A DNA stretch of 64,000 nucleotides from Isoetes taiwanensis (taxonomy: Eukaryota > Streptophyta > Lycopodiopsida > Isoetales > Isoetaceae): NCBI GenBank assembly GCA_021234155.1, contig JAJEKV010000039.1, positions 3,288,001 to 3,352,000 on the forward strand, in the 5' to 3' direction. Position numbers and translations under genes: made by a program. The notes beneath the pieces are model-generated. The model was not told where the DNA came from. It made no database searches and saw nothing but the letters and a program-made list of their open reading frames with translations. Within the stretch, counting starts at the first letter, position 1; every line of letters starts with the position of its first letter. Below are positions 1 to 11,989 of the stretch, one piece after another.

Positions 1-60
1 AGATTGACCCGGAAGATGGATGAAGGCTGCTCCAGCCCGACATAGGCGCAGACAAGGGCC

Positions 61-1219
61 ATGAAACAAATGGAGGAACAGATTGAGAGCAATAGAACCT
101 GGATTGCAGGACTGGCAGCAGAGATACAATCCTCAGCATCCCACGTACTCAAAAGACAGTTGGCAGCGGAAAGGCAACGGATTGCAGAGATGGGGACCCG
201 CATGCAGCAGTTAGAAGACGGGCTTCGCTTGGCATACTTTGAGAGGCAACAGGATAAGCAGGGCCTTGCTGACTTGCGAGCTCGCATGGATTCCCTCCTC
301 ACCACTATAGAGACTATGGTACGGGACAAGCAGGGTGTTGAGCAGGAGGCAGTGGCAACTATCTCACGCCTCAAGTCAGAAGCTGAAGGGTCTGCCACCA
401 TAATACGCAACGTCCGAGCCGCCTTCGAAGCCAGCTAGGCAGAGCTAAGAACCCTACAGAGTAGGGCTGAGACACAGGCACAGGAGATACAGGAGCTCCG
501 AGCAACCATTACCCAGCAAGGCAGGGGCCTCCATGCCGAGGTCCATGAACAATTACGGCAGTGCACGAGTGAGTTGGCCAAGCAGCAGAGATTTCAACGG
601 GAGCTAGGCTCCCGACTCCAGGCAGCAAAGGCCGCAACCCGGGGCCAGACAAGCACACATGTTCCACAGCCCACCAGCCGCCAAACAGGCAGACAGACAC
701 CACCTGCTCCATCTCGCACACCACACTGCCCTTGCTGTGAACAGCCCACATGCTCCAGACAACAGGCACCACCTGCTGGGACAGCCAATGTTGCCCCGCA
801 ACTCAGTGAGCAGCAGGAGCAGGGCCGCGGCGTCATAATGTGGTGGTACGTGGACTCCCCGAGGAGGCAGGAGAGGATCTCACCAAGCGCATCCAGGATC
901 AGATCCTATCTCGCATGGCATTTCAGAATGCAGTGCACATTGTTCGAGCAAGTCGCCTTGGGGCTCAACGCACAGATCGCCCGCGCGTTGTCGCCTTCAC
1001 GGTGGCAGACATGCGAGTGCGGGAGACAATTCTGCACAGAGTAGGCAATTGAAGGGGACTACTCTGTATGTCGACCAGGATCTTACTCCGATGCAACAGG
1101 AGTCCCGCCGGCAGCAGCTGGCTCAAGTCAGGGACGTCCGTCGCCGAGGGGTGCTGCAGGCCTGGTCCGAGGCAAGCTTCGCATTTTTAGGTCGGCGCCT
1201 GCTGAGGTCACCGACGTAA
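61..1219 (+). pseudogene. LINE ORF1 (coiled coil + RRM-like + C-terminal domain), broken
   Basis: This would encode the RNA-binding chaperone of the LINE. From 61 to about 620 the reading frame is a long heptad-rich region (many E, Q, R, L), interrupted by a TAG at 436-438. A Ser/Thr/Pro/Gln-rich stretch containing a Cys cluster (CPCCEQPTC) follows at 690-770. From 840, in another frame, the sequence reads VVRGLPEEAGEDL and DRPRVVAFT, which resembles the RRM-like core of L1-type ORF1 proteins. After one more frameshift near 1050, a basic C-terminal part (LYVDQDLTPMQQESRRQQL) runs to a TAA at 1217-1219. Coiled coil, RRM and CTD in this order is the layout of L1-type ORF1p. The domain names are inferred from motif shape, not from a search. 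Confidence 0.65.
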
Positions 1220-1385
1220 TGCATCAAGCTGCTGCCACTCCTGCTACTGCCACTAGTACCCCTACTGCACCTCCTACTCCCACTGCTTCAACTGCTGCTC
1301 AGGCGTCGCACACTGCTCCCCTGCAACCGGAACAGATCATCGAGCGTCTACATCGAATGCCAACAAATAGGAACTGTGCCTTCGG

Positions 1386-4356
1386 ATGGTATCTTGGAAC
1401 TATCGGGACTTCCCTTGGCAGAAAGGGGAGAGTCTCAACTCTATTGCACCAGATATGGATCTCATTTTCCTCATGGAAACATGGGAACGTGCAGGGCACA
1501 GACTGCCGAACCTCCCGGGCTATCTGCATTTCTTGGTATTCAATGAGTGCACAGGCAAGCGAGGGCATGGCGGGGTTGCCTGCTACTATCGTGCAACCTT
1601 GGGGCATTCAGTCTCGCTGCACAAAATAGACAGGTACAATCGATACTTGTGGGTGCGCGTGCAGCATGACAGTGGCAGCATTCTCTTCATAGCAGCATGC
1701 TACTTTCCACATGCCGAAAGCAGCTTTTATAACACTCATTCGGATGTGGATAGATTAGAGCCCTATGTCGATCTATATGATGACATACAGCAGCACAAAC
1801 AGTTGGGTAAGGTTATGTTGCTTGGCGACTATAATGCACGCACAAGAGTCGAGCAGGTCCCAAATTTTGAGCCCCTGGCAGAGGACGTCTTGCAGTTGAA
1901 CCCCGCAGAGGTGGCTTGGTCAAGGGTGTCAGACGACAACCATGTTTCATGCTATGGCATGCAGTTGTTGTTGCTGGGTAGTATCTTTGACCTGGTTATT
2001 CGTAATGGGCTGGCACAATGGTCATCTTCTAGCTGCTGCACTTGTAGATAGGAGAACCAAGGGGGCGGCTCCAGTGTGGTGGATTATCTGCTAGTTGAGT
2101 CTGCATCTGGTTACCCATTTTTCCATTGGAACAGACACTCGGGACGAGGAAGTAGACTCGGACCACCAGCCACTGTTTGTGCATCTTCATTGGCAAGCTC
2201 CCTGTGCATCTACTGCCTCAACACCCCAGGTGCCCCAGCTGTGCCTGGACTACCGCCGTGCAGGGACCTATGCCCAGCTGCTTGAGCATGACCTAGCAGG
2301 ACCATTGCAACTCCCCACACTTCAACAGCAATCTGCTGAGCTGACTCACCTACTTCTGACAGCTACTGAGAGATGCTTTAAGAGAGGCCGCTCACGGCGG
2401 ACCTTGGGCGCTATCACATTCCCCCGCAACAGGTGGTTCGATGATGAGTGTCAGGAGCTCAAGCGCACACTCTTGCAAGTCACTGATCCCACCTCCCAGC
2501 CACAGGCCATCAGTTAATACCGCTCCTTCCTCAAGAACAAGAAAGCCAGATACCTCGCAGAGCATCAACAACAGATGTTTGGTCTCCTGGATCAGCACCC
2601 CAAGACATTCTGGAGAAGGGTCTTGAGCAAGACTGCACAGCCCACAAGGAACATCACCTCGGAGCAATGGGTACAGTACTTGCAATAGCTTTACGACCCG
2701 CTCGGGGGCCGGACACCAGTCCCTCCACAGATAGGCATAGCTCTGGTCATCAGAGAGGGGGATGTCATCATGAGCCTACAACGTCTAGCTAATGCGAAGG
2801 CAACAGATTTAGATGGCATGCAGGCGGAACTTCTGAAATGGACTGGGCCTCCACTGGTGCCTGTTCTCACGACGTTATTCAACAAAGCATTGCAATATAA
2901 GGCTTCCCTTCACAGTGGACCACTAGTAAAGTTGTGCCCATATACAAGGCAGGGGACCCTCAATGCCCGGCCAATTATCGTACTATTATGGTCAGCTCTC
3001 TCTTTGCAAAACTGTTGGCTGGCATCCTTGAGCAGCGGCTGACAATATGGGCAGAGGAGGCAGAGGTGCAAGCTCTCACACAGGCAGGTTTTCGGCCCAG
3101 GCACTCCACCATTGATCATATCTTAACTCTGCGTACATTGATTGAGGATAGCAGGAATCACCGACAAAACCTGTACTATTGTTTCGTGGATTTCGCAAAA
3201 GCTTTTGACACAGTGCCCCGGGACAGGTTATGGGACAGACTGCGGCAGCTGGGGACTCCCCTTGACTTGCAGAATGCAGTGTATAGGCTATATGAGGCAT
3301 GCTCATGCCGTATCACATCGTCAGGACAGCCGGTAATCAGTAGTATTGGAATGCGTCAAGGTTGCCCCCTCTCCCCCACACTCTTTGGCTTGTACATTGA
3401 CCAGCTGGAAGATTGGCTCTCTGAGCATGAAGGTGCGGGCACCCATCTTATGCATCACACAATCCGGCAACTCATATATGCTGACGATGTCAACCTCCTG
3501 GCCTATACTCCAGAGGACATACAACGTCACCTGGATGCTCTTGACACTTTTTGCCAATTCACCGGCATGCGGGTTAACTTGGCCAAAACTAGGGTGCTGC
3601 TAGTTTCATCATCCCGTCAGCCAAGGCTTCCCTCATTCACTTACCAGGGACAGGATGTAGAGGTGGCTCCGACCTACAAGTACTTGGGGATCGAGTTCTC
3701 TACTACCACCCATTGGGATGCTGCCATCAGGTTGCGGGTCACTGCAGGTTGGAAAGCACTATATGCCATGCAGAACAACAGCCACAAGGTAGAGTTGTAT
3801 GCCTGGGACCACCAGTCACACTTATTTCGTCCTTTTATATGGGGCAGAAGTGTGGGGTCCGGTGATATCCCTCAACACCTGGAATGACCTCGAGCAAGTG
3901 CAGAAAGCCTTCTTGGCACGAGCCCTTGGGGTAAGGTCCACAGTTCCATACCAGATCCTACTCCAGAAGACAGGTTTTCTACCCCTTCAATGGGCTGCAT
4001 TGGAACGCCATATCATTTACTTCCAGAAGATGGTCGTTATGAGTGATATACGTTTGTCCAACCTTGTTTTGGCCATGGCGATGGGTCCCCAACGCCTAAA
4101 AGCCTGCTGGAAGGACAAGCAAGCTCAGTGGTTCTCACGCTGGGGTGTACAGGCAAACAGATGCGTACATGTCAGGACAAAGAAAGATCACAAGGCACTT
4201 AAGTTGTACCTAGATGCTACTTTCCTTCGCAAGCTCTGAGATGCAGATGCTCTGACGCACGTTAAGCTGGCACACTATCAGCAGCAAGTTAATCCCAGGC
4301 TCACGAGAGGCCCACACCAGTACTTGTACACCCAGTTGCCCATGAAGAAGCGCTAA
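1386..4356 (+). pseudogene. LINE ORF2: endonuclease-reverse transcriptase, broken
   Basis: The N-terminal part is an APE-type endonuclease: VSWNYRDF at the start, LMETW, then RGHGGVACYYR, LLGDYNART near 1820-1850 and SDHQPL near 2158-2176. The reverse transcriptase begins near 2770 (ANAKATDLDGMQAELLKW), continues with PIYKAGDPQCPANYR (2937 on), GFRPRHST, FVDFAKAFDTVPR and GMRQGCPLSPTLFGLYIDQL, and contains the catalytic box YADDVN at about 3477-3494. A C-terminal region follows to TAA at 4354-4356. At least three stops and three frame changes interrupt it. It copies its own RNA at a nicked target in living relatives; this copy cannot. The family looks unlike the usual plant L1 clade because of the ORF1 type and the non-poly(A) tail. 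Confidence 0.92.
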
Positions 4357-4360
4357 AAAT

Positions 4361-4384
4361 CTATTCTATTCTATTCTATTCTAT
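4361..4384 (+). repeat. (TTCTA)n tail of the LINE
   Basis: About five tandem TTCTA pentamers directly follow the ORF2 stop. They mark the 3' end of the element and probably arose by repeated template slippage at insertion. Confidence 0.85.
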
Positions 4385-6837
4385 AATTTACCTTTCCTTA
4401 TGTTATGCTTGCTCAGACATCATTAAGTTAGCACTTTTGAAAGATCTTCAGTGCAAAAAATAGCTTGACATTCTTTTTTCTTTCATCTTGCTCCTTGCCA
4501 CTTCTGTTAAGCCTTTTAGAGACTGATGATCAAATACCCATAACCTTTTAGATGATTGCATATATCTATCAAAAGGTATTTACCTATGGTGCTTACTGAG
4601 TCATCTATTCAAAAAATGTCAGACATGCAGCACAAAGATTGCAGGTTGCATTTCGTTTCTAGATCCAACTTAATTTGTATTTTCCAACTGCATGCATTTC
4701 ATATTTAGGCTTTAGGAACAATAGTTATCAAGCGGCGTCCATTTGCTATTTGTTTTATGTAGCAATATGCATGGTGGTTTTTTATTTTTGTAAAGCTTGG
4801 ATGTTCTGCGATGACAGGCTTCAACAACACCTGATGCAAAACTGCTACAAATCTGGCTCTCTTCCAAATCAGGCTTACCTCCTCCAAATTCGACCATGGT
4901 CTCTTTTACCACTTCAGCTCCTATATGGAAGCAAATTGGGTCCTTCTTTTTCTCAAATTTCCACAGCTCTGATACCAGTCAACTATAGCAAAGCAAAGGT
5001 TTGATGAAGTCTGTCAAATTGCAGGTCATCAATGTTTTGACTTCGAACTTTTTCAAGAACTTTTTATATGGCATAACTGTATAATCTCGCATTCTACTTT
5101 CCTGGCAATAGGAAGCATTTGGTTCTTAAGCCAAATAGTTTATTTGGCTATCACTATTTGGCTATAGTAAGCTTATTGTCTGAGCTGGATATTCAATGAT
5201 GAATAAATGCCAAGTAAATTGATAATTGTTGTTATGTGCTGATATTGCCCAGATAATGTTCCACGGTGATAAGTTTAATAAGTAAAATTTGATCTCCAAC
5301 CCATGGAAAGTTTTTAGCTGATTTTGTCTACTCTAATTCACTATATTATCTAATGCTTAGCAGATCTGTTATATCTATATTCAAGGTAAATATTTGTGAT
5401 GATTATGATCTATAATTGACATATAACTAGCCACTTGAATCTTATGTTTGCTTTGCAAGCCAATGTTTAAATTACTACACACTCAAGGCTTGGACATTTT
5501 GGAATTGGTATAATTTCTTAAACTGATATAATTTCTTAGTCTTATTGTTTCTTATCCATTTTCATTTATCATTGTTGGCATGAGATCTTGCCACGCTAAT
5601 TTAGTAGCACATGTTTGAACCACCTGCCTCTACATGGTATATTCAAAGCTGAGGAAGTTCTACCTAATTTGGATGTAATTCTTTGTTCTAGGTGCTCAAT
5701 CTTTCCTTTGATAGAATTCATGCCAAAGCAATCCTATTTTTCATATTATGAGCGCTACGAATGTGTTAGAGATGGCTGCATATGATTGTTGTTGGTGACA
5801 AGCTATATGAATGGTTCAATTCCACCAGCCTAATGTAATATAACATCATAATCAAATGTGTACCTTTTATTTTAGGTTCAGACTAGAGAGGTTTTGTGAA
5901 CTATTCAACTTTTATGTCCTAATTATCTGTTCTTACCTGACATCCAGATTGTAACATGAACATAATAAGACTTTATGAGAGGTATATCCTAAAAAATATA
6001 TTATCATTCAAGATGTTTATTATAGAAAAGGAGAAAACTGTACTTGCATAGAAAGGTATTTGATGAATGAGGTCAATTCCAAAATCCAACATTCAACTTC
6101 AGAAAATGGTAGGTGAGATTGCATCAACCTATCTGCATTGATTTTGTGGGAGACATTAACAGTTTATGTATAGTAGAACTTGTTGTTGTAGAGAGGTGCC
6201 AAGCATATGCCTGAGAACATTAGGCACATGTGTGCCACTTCTAATCGTAAGGGATTGTGGCACTCACCTCATTGTGCGTGCTTTGTGCATACTACAGATT
6301 AGTGGAAGATATAATGGGCATTGAGTTTTCATATTTTGCATTCTTTTGGTGCCTAAGAATGCAGAACTCATGTTCCAATTTGAGCAAATGCAGCTTCTGA
6401 ATCAACTATGAATGACAATCAATGAGTCCTAAGGCTAGACAATGCAATTAGTTGGTGCTCTTTGCCAAATACAATATTTAGTCACGAACAACTATATCAT
6501 GTTGGAACTATATACATGAAGAGGCTATATGAAGACACTACCCACAAACATTTTACTAGGATACAACAAGCACTAGGCATAATATGCACAAAACATTTAC
6601 ATTCGGTATTGCGAGATAGATGCGGTGTCAATGGAACCCCTCCAACAACAAATGTAATATAACAAGCTTTTATGTTGGAACTAATATATCTTTGGCATGA
6701 GTCCCATAAGAGTCTCGAAATGTACCAACTCTATAGGATTAGTCTTAATTTGAAGGCTATACATTTACTAGTTAGTATTAAATATATTTAATTAAATTAA
6801 ATTAAACTAATGACTAAAGTATAATCAATTCTCGACT
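4385..6837. other. A+T-rich spacer, no gene seen
   Basis: About 2.45 kb of A+T-rich sequence with frequent stops in all frames. The only recognisable item is a possible retrotransposon primer-binding site at 4966-4977. No exon-like stretch with splice signals was found. Confidence 0.5.
4966..4977 (-). other. Possible Ty1/copia primer-binding site
   Basis: Read on the minus strand this is TGGTATCAGAGC, the 12-mer complementary to the 3' end of initiator tRNA-Met that serves as primer-binding site in many plant LTR retrotransposons. Downstream on the same strand (4912 to 4712) an open frame of 66 codons could be a gag start. No matching LTR or reverse transcriptase was seen nearby, so at most this is a remnant. 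Confidence 0.35.
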
Positions 6838-8931
6838 CGGTAGTCGAGTATTACCTCTCCGGGTTTGCCATTCTCAAGCTTCACCGATAGTATTCAACGG
6901 AGGTCTCGACGCGGTTTTATTCATAACTTCTGGCTCGGGTGTCAGATTCGGGTGTTTTTTAGTGCGTTGGAAAGCTAGAGATGTGAGCTTTCCATTGGCG
7001 TATAATTCATACAGTTTTATTGTGTCTATCTGGGCCGGATTTGGAGTTTACAGATTTCGGCTACCATGGCAAACCCTAGTTCGCCAGCTTCGGAAACACG
7101 TTCGTCAGCCAAGAAAGTGGTAGGTGGTGCTTCTGCTTCTTCTTTTGCACATGATATGAATTCTCCTTTGCCGCTTCCTAATTTACCCAATAATTCTCGC
7201 CTCAATCCTCTTGCTTTTGACCCTTCTCTTCTTGATATGAGTACAAGCTTGCAGCACTTTCCCCCTCTTTCTAAATCTGTAGCTTTGTCTACTTCTCAAG
7301 TAGAGACCACTGTAAATACTTCTACTATTGCTTCTGCTTCTTGTTTGTCTACTTTTGCTGGGGGTGTGTCTGCTCCTTCTGCTCCCTGGGGTTCTTCTGA
7401 TGCTGTGGCTAGGATGCCTTCTACACGATTTAGCGATTGGATCAAACGTGATTTGACATCCAGTGTGCAATCTGCTCGTGTATCTGCTGCATTAAGTATT
7501 ATGGTACAGAATAATAAGAAAGAATTGAGCTCGTATCTAAATGAGTTATAAGCACAAGATGATCGTATGGATGTTCAGTTGCCTCCTGAAGGTGTATTCT
7601 ATGAGACACAGCAGTGTTCAAATGCTTTCACACAGGCTGGCCTACTGGTTGTCGAAATTGATAATGCTCATTTGCAGTGTGTTCAAAACCTTGTGTCTCA
7701 TGCAGTTGTTTGCAATTTCACTGGACAGTTTTTGGATCTTAGGAGAGTTGGATTCTGGCTAAAACATCACCTTCAGAGACTGGGTTTTCCTCACTATGTG
7801 TCTCTAAAAGTTGTGGATAAAGATAATAATTTCTTCCTGGTCATGTTTGACTCTTCACTTGCAGTTGACAGGCTTGTGGAGTGTGGTGTTGATCCTCTTT
7901 GGGGACATTATCTTCTATATCAGGTGTATTCTCCTGGATTAAGTAAGTCTGGTGCATTGCGCATGCCTTGTTGGCTTGCCTTAGAGGATTTTCCACTAGA
8001 GCTGCAAGTGTCTGATTTTATGATGGCTATTGCCAATGGATTGGGTAAGCATCTTGCCCATTCTATTGTTAATGGTCCTCGAATTTGTGTATCTCTTCCT
8101 ACTTGTGTCTCTATTCCCCAGTCAGTAGTGGTCAAAAGTGGCCCACTTTTTTTCAAGTACAAACTACGTCTGCTTAATGGACCTGAGCTTGCCAAGATGT
8201 TTCCCAATGTTGACGCTTTCGCTACTTATAGATCTAGGCATACTTTTGTCTCTACCTCCCCAATGGCTCCTATCCCCTGTCACATAGCAGCCACTTCACT
8301 CGAGTGTCGTGTTGTATCATCTTCTTCCCCATATGCCTCTGCACTAGTTAATCCACCAGTATTACCAGCTCGTGTGCTTTCTTCTCTAGTTATTTCTGCA
8401 CCATCGCCTTCTTTGAGTGCATCTCCATCTCAGTCTATATCAGTAGACCCTCTTAATGAGGATCAACACTCTCGTCTTCTGGACATTGCTCACAAGCAAG
8501 AATTATTGAAAGAAGGATGATCTACTCCATGCTTGAAGAAGCTTGCACGTCGCAAAAATAGCTCGGCTCCTCAATCTGCGTTAGTTCACTCTGTAGCGCC
8601 AGTATCTGCTACGATTGTTACAGTGGATGTCCCTGATTCAGTGGCATTGGGACACCAGGGAGCAGATTAAGTTGCTGTTAATGATTCTATGGATGTGGAA
8701 GTTCGACCTGGTTAAAGTAACTTTTCTATAAATATGATTATATATTATTCTTCTCTTTGTAGGAGAGGAAAATAGTGTGAACTGCATTATACTGTCATGC
8801 TTAGATGGGTGGCCCTGCTCAGTTGGATCTGATTGTCCACTGGGTTTTTTATTCCTGTCTCTGCATTGTATTATGTATTATGATGGAGTGTTATTAATAA
8901 AGTTTGACGTCTTTCAAAAAAAAAAAAAAAA
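6838..8931 (+). mobile_element. Non-autonomous LINE derivative with ORF1 only and poly(A) tail
   Basis: A DUF4283-like ORF1 is followed directly by a 3' UTR and an A-tract at 8916-8931. No endonuclease or reverse transcriptase lies between them. The last bases before the tail (ATTAATAAA then TTT, then CTTTCAAAA) resemble the end of the LINE fragment at 34.5 kb (ATTAATAAAC then CCTTCAAAAA), which suggests the same family. The 5' boundary is approximate: sequence from about 6838 has the higher G+C of a 5' UTR. It appears to be an internally deleted copy that was mobilised in trans. Confidence 0.6.
7066..8715 (+). pseudogene. LINE ORF1 with DUF4283-like domain, interrupted by stops
   Basis: One frame runs from ATG 7066 to TAA 8713-8715 but is cut by TAA at 7549, TGA at 8518 and TAA at 8668. 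The first 160 codons are Ser/Pro/Ala-rich and low in complexity. Codons from about 7650 to 8240 look like the plant DUF4283 domain of LINE and gag-like ORF1 proteins: GQFLDLRRVGFWLKHHLQRLG, then a beta-rich stretch and RMPCWLALEDFPLEL, where a Trp in the W-x-x-L/I-x-x-L/F-P pattern is characteristic. A Ser/Pro-rich tail follows. No CCHC zinc knuckle is visible. The function would be RNA binding in a retrotransposon particle. Assignment is by motif recognition. Confidence 0.6.
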
Positions 8932-8934
8932 TGC

Positions 8935-10017
8935 CTATGCCCTTTTTTCTTATCCTAATAAGCATGAATACCTTATGCGGCCATTCTATACCTGACATCG
9001 AGACCGCGAGCAAAGCAAAGGAAGATGTTGCAATAAAAATCGAAGCACAACTGGGTCAGATATCAAGCGGAGTGCTAGCGACGACGGATTCATGGAGGAG
9101 TTGCACTGCCTAGCTATATGGCTTACGGAAGTGGCTCCTGCCTTATTTTGCGCCAACAGCTTGCAACTCAAGATTGACCCTTCCTTTTTCCTTATCCAAA
9201 AAAGATTTGCAGTAGCCGAGTGTGACCCATCCGATATACTATTGCAATATGAGATTGGAAGCAGAAGCCTTTGTTAAAGGAGTTTATCCTTGGAGCTGAG
9301 ATTCGAAGCCAAATCCTTCAGATTCCTTGAATCAATAGTGTGAATTTTGTAAGATTCGAAACCAAATCCTTCAAATTCCTTGAATTGGCTTGGTATAAGT
9401 TTTGTATTCTGAAGACTTGGATCTTTACTGTGCCTATTTGCATATTGCATAGATGTGTAATTATACCTCTTTATTTGTATGGTTTGGTAATGACTATGTG
9501 ATACTAGACATGACTTTGACATGCAGAATGTAGCATCTTGCGTCATTATTCTTGAGCGGCCCATCTTCAGAGGGATGGCGTGGCCTTGTAACTCCGTGTT
9601 TGTGGCCGGATGGCTATACAAATGAGTCCAAGGGAAAAGCACCCTTGCGATAAGTCCTGTACATACAGAGGTGCGACAGAGGTGGTTAACAGAAAGATCA
9701 ACGGCTTTTGTTGATGGATTGCTTGGTTCAGAAACTTCAATTAAAAAATCCAGAGCCGTAAAAAAGCAGCAGAGTTGTGGTTATGACGTTTGTTACTTGA
9801 AGATATCTTCCACCATCTGTAAAATATCTGTAAGAACTCACATCTTCCACAACCCGAAACTCTCAGTCCGCAGCGATCAACAACCTGCATGCGAACTCTG
9901 AACTCTCAGACTAGAGCATATTCGATCCAATAGTTTAGCAACTATTGCAGGTTCAGTATCTTTTTTTTTTTTTCATATCTCCGATCTTCGAATTGGCATA
10001 TTCCTCACGCATTTTAG
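8935..10017. other. Spacer with a short direct duplication
   Basis: No gene seen. A motif (GATTCGAA, A or G, CCAAATCCTTC) followed by a C-AATTCCTTGAAT-like run occurs at about 9300-9330 and again at 9353-9385, a diverged direct repeat with a period near 53-55 bases. A T-tract lies at 9961-9975. Confidence 0.45.
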
Positions 10018-10428
10018 ACTAAGCAAAAATCTCGACCTCTCACTTAGCATATTCCACGAATATACCTTAATTCTCACCCCATGCCTAGGGATTGCCCTTC
10101 GGGCGACCAAAAAAAAATGCATTGCTATGGAGGTCTTTGCAACGGGCAAGGTCTAAGACAAGGACACCAGTATATTGGTATTGTCTAGCGATTACAACCA
10201 GGAATCCTCCTTCTGGACTAAGCAAAAATCTCGACCTTTCACTTAGGACATAGCACGAATATACCTCAATCCTCACCTCCATGCCTAAAGATAAGTGCCC
10301 TTCGGGCAACCCAACCCCCAAAAAAAAGCACTGGTAGGAAGGTCTTTACAAGGAACAAGGTCTGGAACAAGGACACCAATATATTGATATTGCCCAGTGA
10401 TTACAACCGGGAATCCTCCTCCTGGATA
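10018..10428 (+). repeat. Two-copy tandem duplication, about 200-bp unit
   Basis: ACTAAGCAAAAATCTCGACC begins at about 10018 and again at about 10218. Both copies then run through a C-rich stretch, a small TGCCCTTCGGGC hairpin, an A-tract, GGTCTTT(G/A)CAA, GGACACCA(G/A)TATATTG and GATTACAACC(A/G)GGAATCCTCC. The copies differ by scattered substitutions and small indels. No coding potential is evident. Confidence 0.8.
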
Positions 10429-11230
10429 CTAGTAGATTATTACGCTCCTCCAGAATCTTGCGCTACTCAAATTGTCCCAGCAACTGTTACAGGTGCTCCC
10501 AAGGGCATAGCCGGAATCGAGCCCTTGACGGACGTCCATGAGCATGGGGGTACTGTTGGTCGCGATTGCCGGGCAGTTGTGATCTAATGGGCCGTGTTGA
10601 CTGTAATCAGTCTACGGTGACGGGATGCGGGGTAAATAATATTAATGGCTAGCGGCGGGTAATGGTTCGCTAGGGGGCACTAATATTGTTAAATATTAGT
10701 GCGGTAAGAGTTAGCAGGATCTGTCGGGGCAGTAGACCTGAATGGTTGCATGGTTAACGTTAGTATATTACATATTAATGTGTGGCATAGGCACTAGGGG
10801 TCAATGACATTAATATGTAAGTTTAAATGTTAGCTATGGTTTTAATGTTAATATTAAAAGTACACGTGGCGTTAATTGGTTCCATGGGTTAAGCCTGTTA
10901 TGAAATCGAAGGAGCAGGATCGTGGAACAGGTCCGGGCTGCCAGATCTCGAACAGGAAATGTAGTGCATGAATTGGGATCGAACAAGGGCCTGATCTGGC
11001 CGGATTCAAGCATGCAAAACTATCTGTGAACTCAGAGATGAGTTCTATAAAGCCCAGAGATGGATTTCGGGCAGGAGATATGAACCGGGTTCTTGGGTTG
11101 GGAAACCGTTTCTGCCAAAACCATTTGCTATAGGATTTGTAGATCAGGCTATAGGATCGGAATTGGATTCTGATTCTGATAGTAGGGCTTGAGGGCAGTC
11201 TACTACTGCCAATAGCCGGATCAAGACAGA
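10429..11230. other. Non-coding sequence, probably old repeat
   Basis: A G+C-richer stretch with TAATATTA-type words repeated between 10630 and 10860. No convincing ORF or splice structure. Confidence 0.35.
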
Positions 11231-11760
11231 CCCATAAGGTCTGATCGCAGCCAAAGGGCTTGATAAAGCCGAATCTGCTGGAATTGGTTCTTGTTTGATC
11301 CAAGGGTTTGACCCATAGGGTCGAAATTGCAGCCTAAGGCTGTGCTGGTGATCCTAAGGCAGATTGATACTGCTAAGGATCGATCTGGGTGAGAAACCAG
11401 TTGGAGCCGATCCGAGGGGATTCTCTGAAAGAATCTGGATTGCTCTTGAAAGCTGGGCCTGGAGTTCGGATCTAGAATCCGAGTTTAATAGTGTGGGCCA
11501 GGGCAGTGTGATTCTACCAGGAGCCGGGACCAACACTAGACCCATAAGGTCGGATTGCAGCCAGGGGCTGTGTGAATGATCACAGAGCAGTTTGATACTG
11601 CCCAGAGTCGATCAGAGTGAAGCATCTGGTAGGAGCTGACTCTGGGGGATTCTCTAAAGGGATCCGGGCTTGCGGGAGTATTCTCTTAGTAGCAAGCCGA
11701 TAAGACTAGCGCGGGGGATCCAGGATCCAAGGTGTGGATGGTAGCTAGTCGGCGTCAACA
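11231..11760 (+). repeat. Degenerate tandem repeat, about 229-bp unit
   Basis: Units starting with GACCCATA(A/G)GGTC occur at about 11309 and 11538; a partial copy starts at about 11231. Each full unit contains AATTGCAGCC or GATTGCAGCC, TTGATACTGC, CGATC(T/A)G(G/A)GTGA, GGGGATTCTCT and an AATCTGG or ATCCGGG motif. The copies are clearly homologous but diverged. The family was not recognised. Confidence 0.7.
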
Positions 11761-11989
11761 CGCGGGCAGGGATTGTTTCTAAGGAAAAATGTTTGTCGTG
11801 TAACAGCAACCCTACGACCATGATGATGATTGTGATTTTCTTGCTTATATACCTAACACATATTTTTGCTCTAAGTGTGGGATATTAAACATATGTAAAC
11901 CAGTTTCTTCATTGGTTAAATCTGCTACAAATGCGAGCAAAGCTTTTGCCATTTTGACCACGCAGAGAGGAAAAATACTTACCAATTGG

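Larger units (their letters stand above)
1..4384 (+). mobile_element. Non-LTR retrotransposon (LINE), decayed, 3' end complete
   Basis: Two consecutive ORFs on the plus strand have LINE organisation: a coiled-coil ORF1, then an ORF2 with an endonuclease followed by a reverse transcriptase. The element ends at 4361-4384 in about five tandem copies of the pentamer TTCTA, with no poly(A). The 5' end may lie outside the window. Several stops (436, 2049, 2515, 2686, 4237) and frameshifts (near 838, 1050, 2095, 2934 and 3790) show that it is dead. The ORF2 stop lies only four bases before the tail, so there is almost no 3' UTR. Confidence 0.9.

Noticed and set aside
594-836. Cys-rich minus-strand ORFs over the LINE ORF1
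   Set aside because: They are antisense shadows of the plus-strand coiled-coil/Pro-rich frame and have no homology pattern of their own.
7183-7470. Arg/Ser-rich minus-strand ORF
   Set aside because: It is the complement of the Ser-rich N-terminus of the DUF4283-type ORF1.
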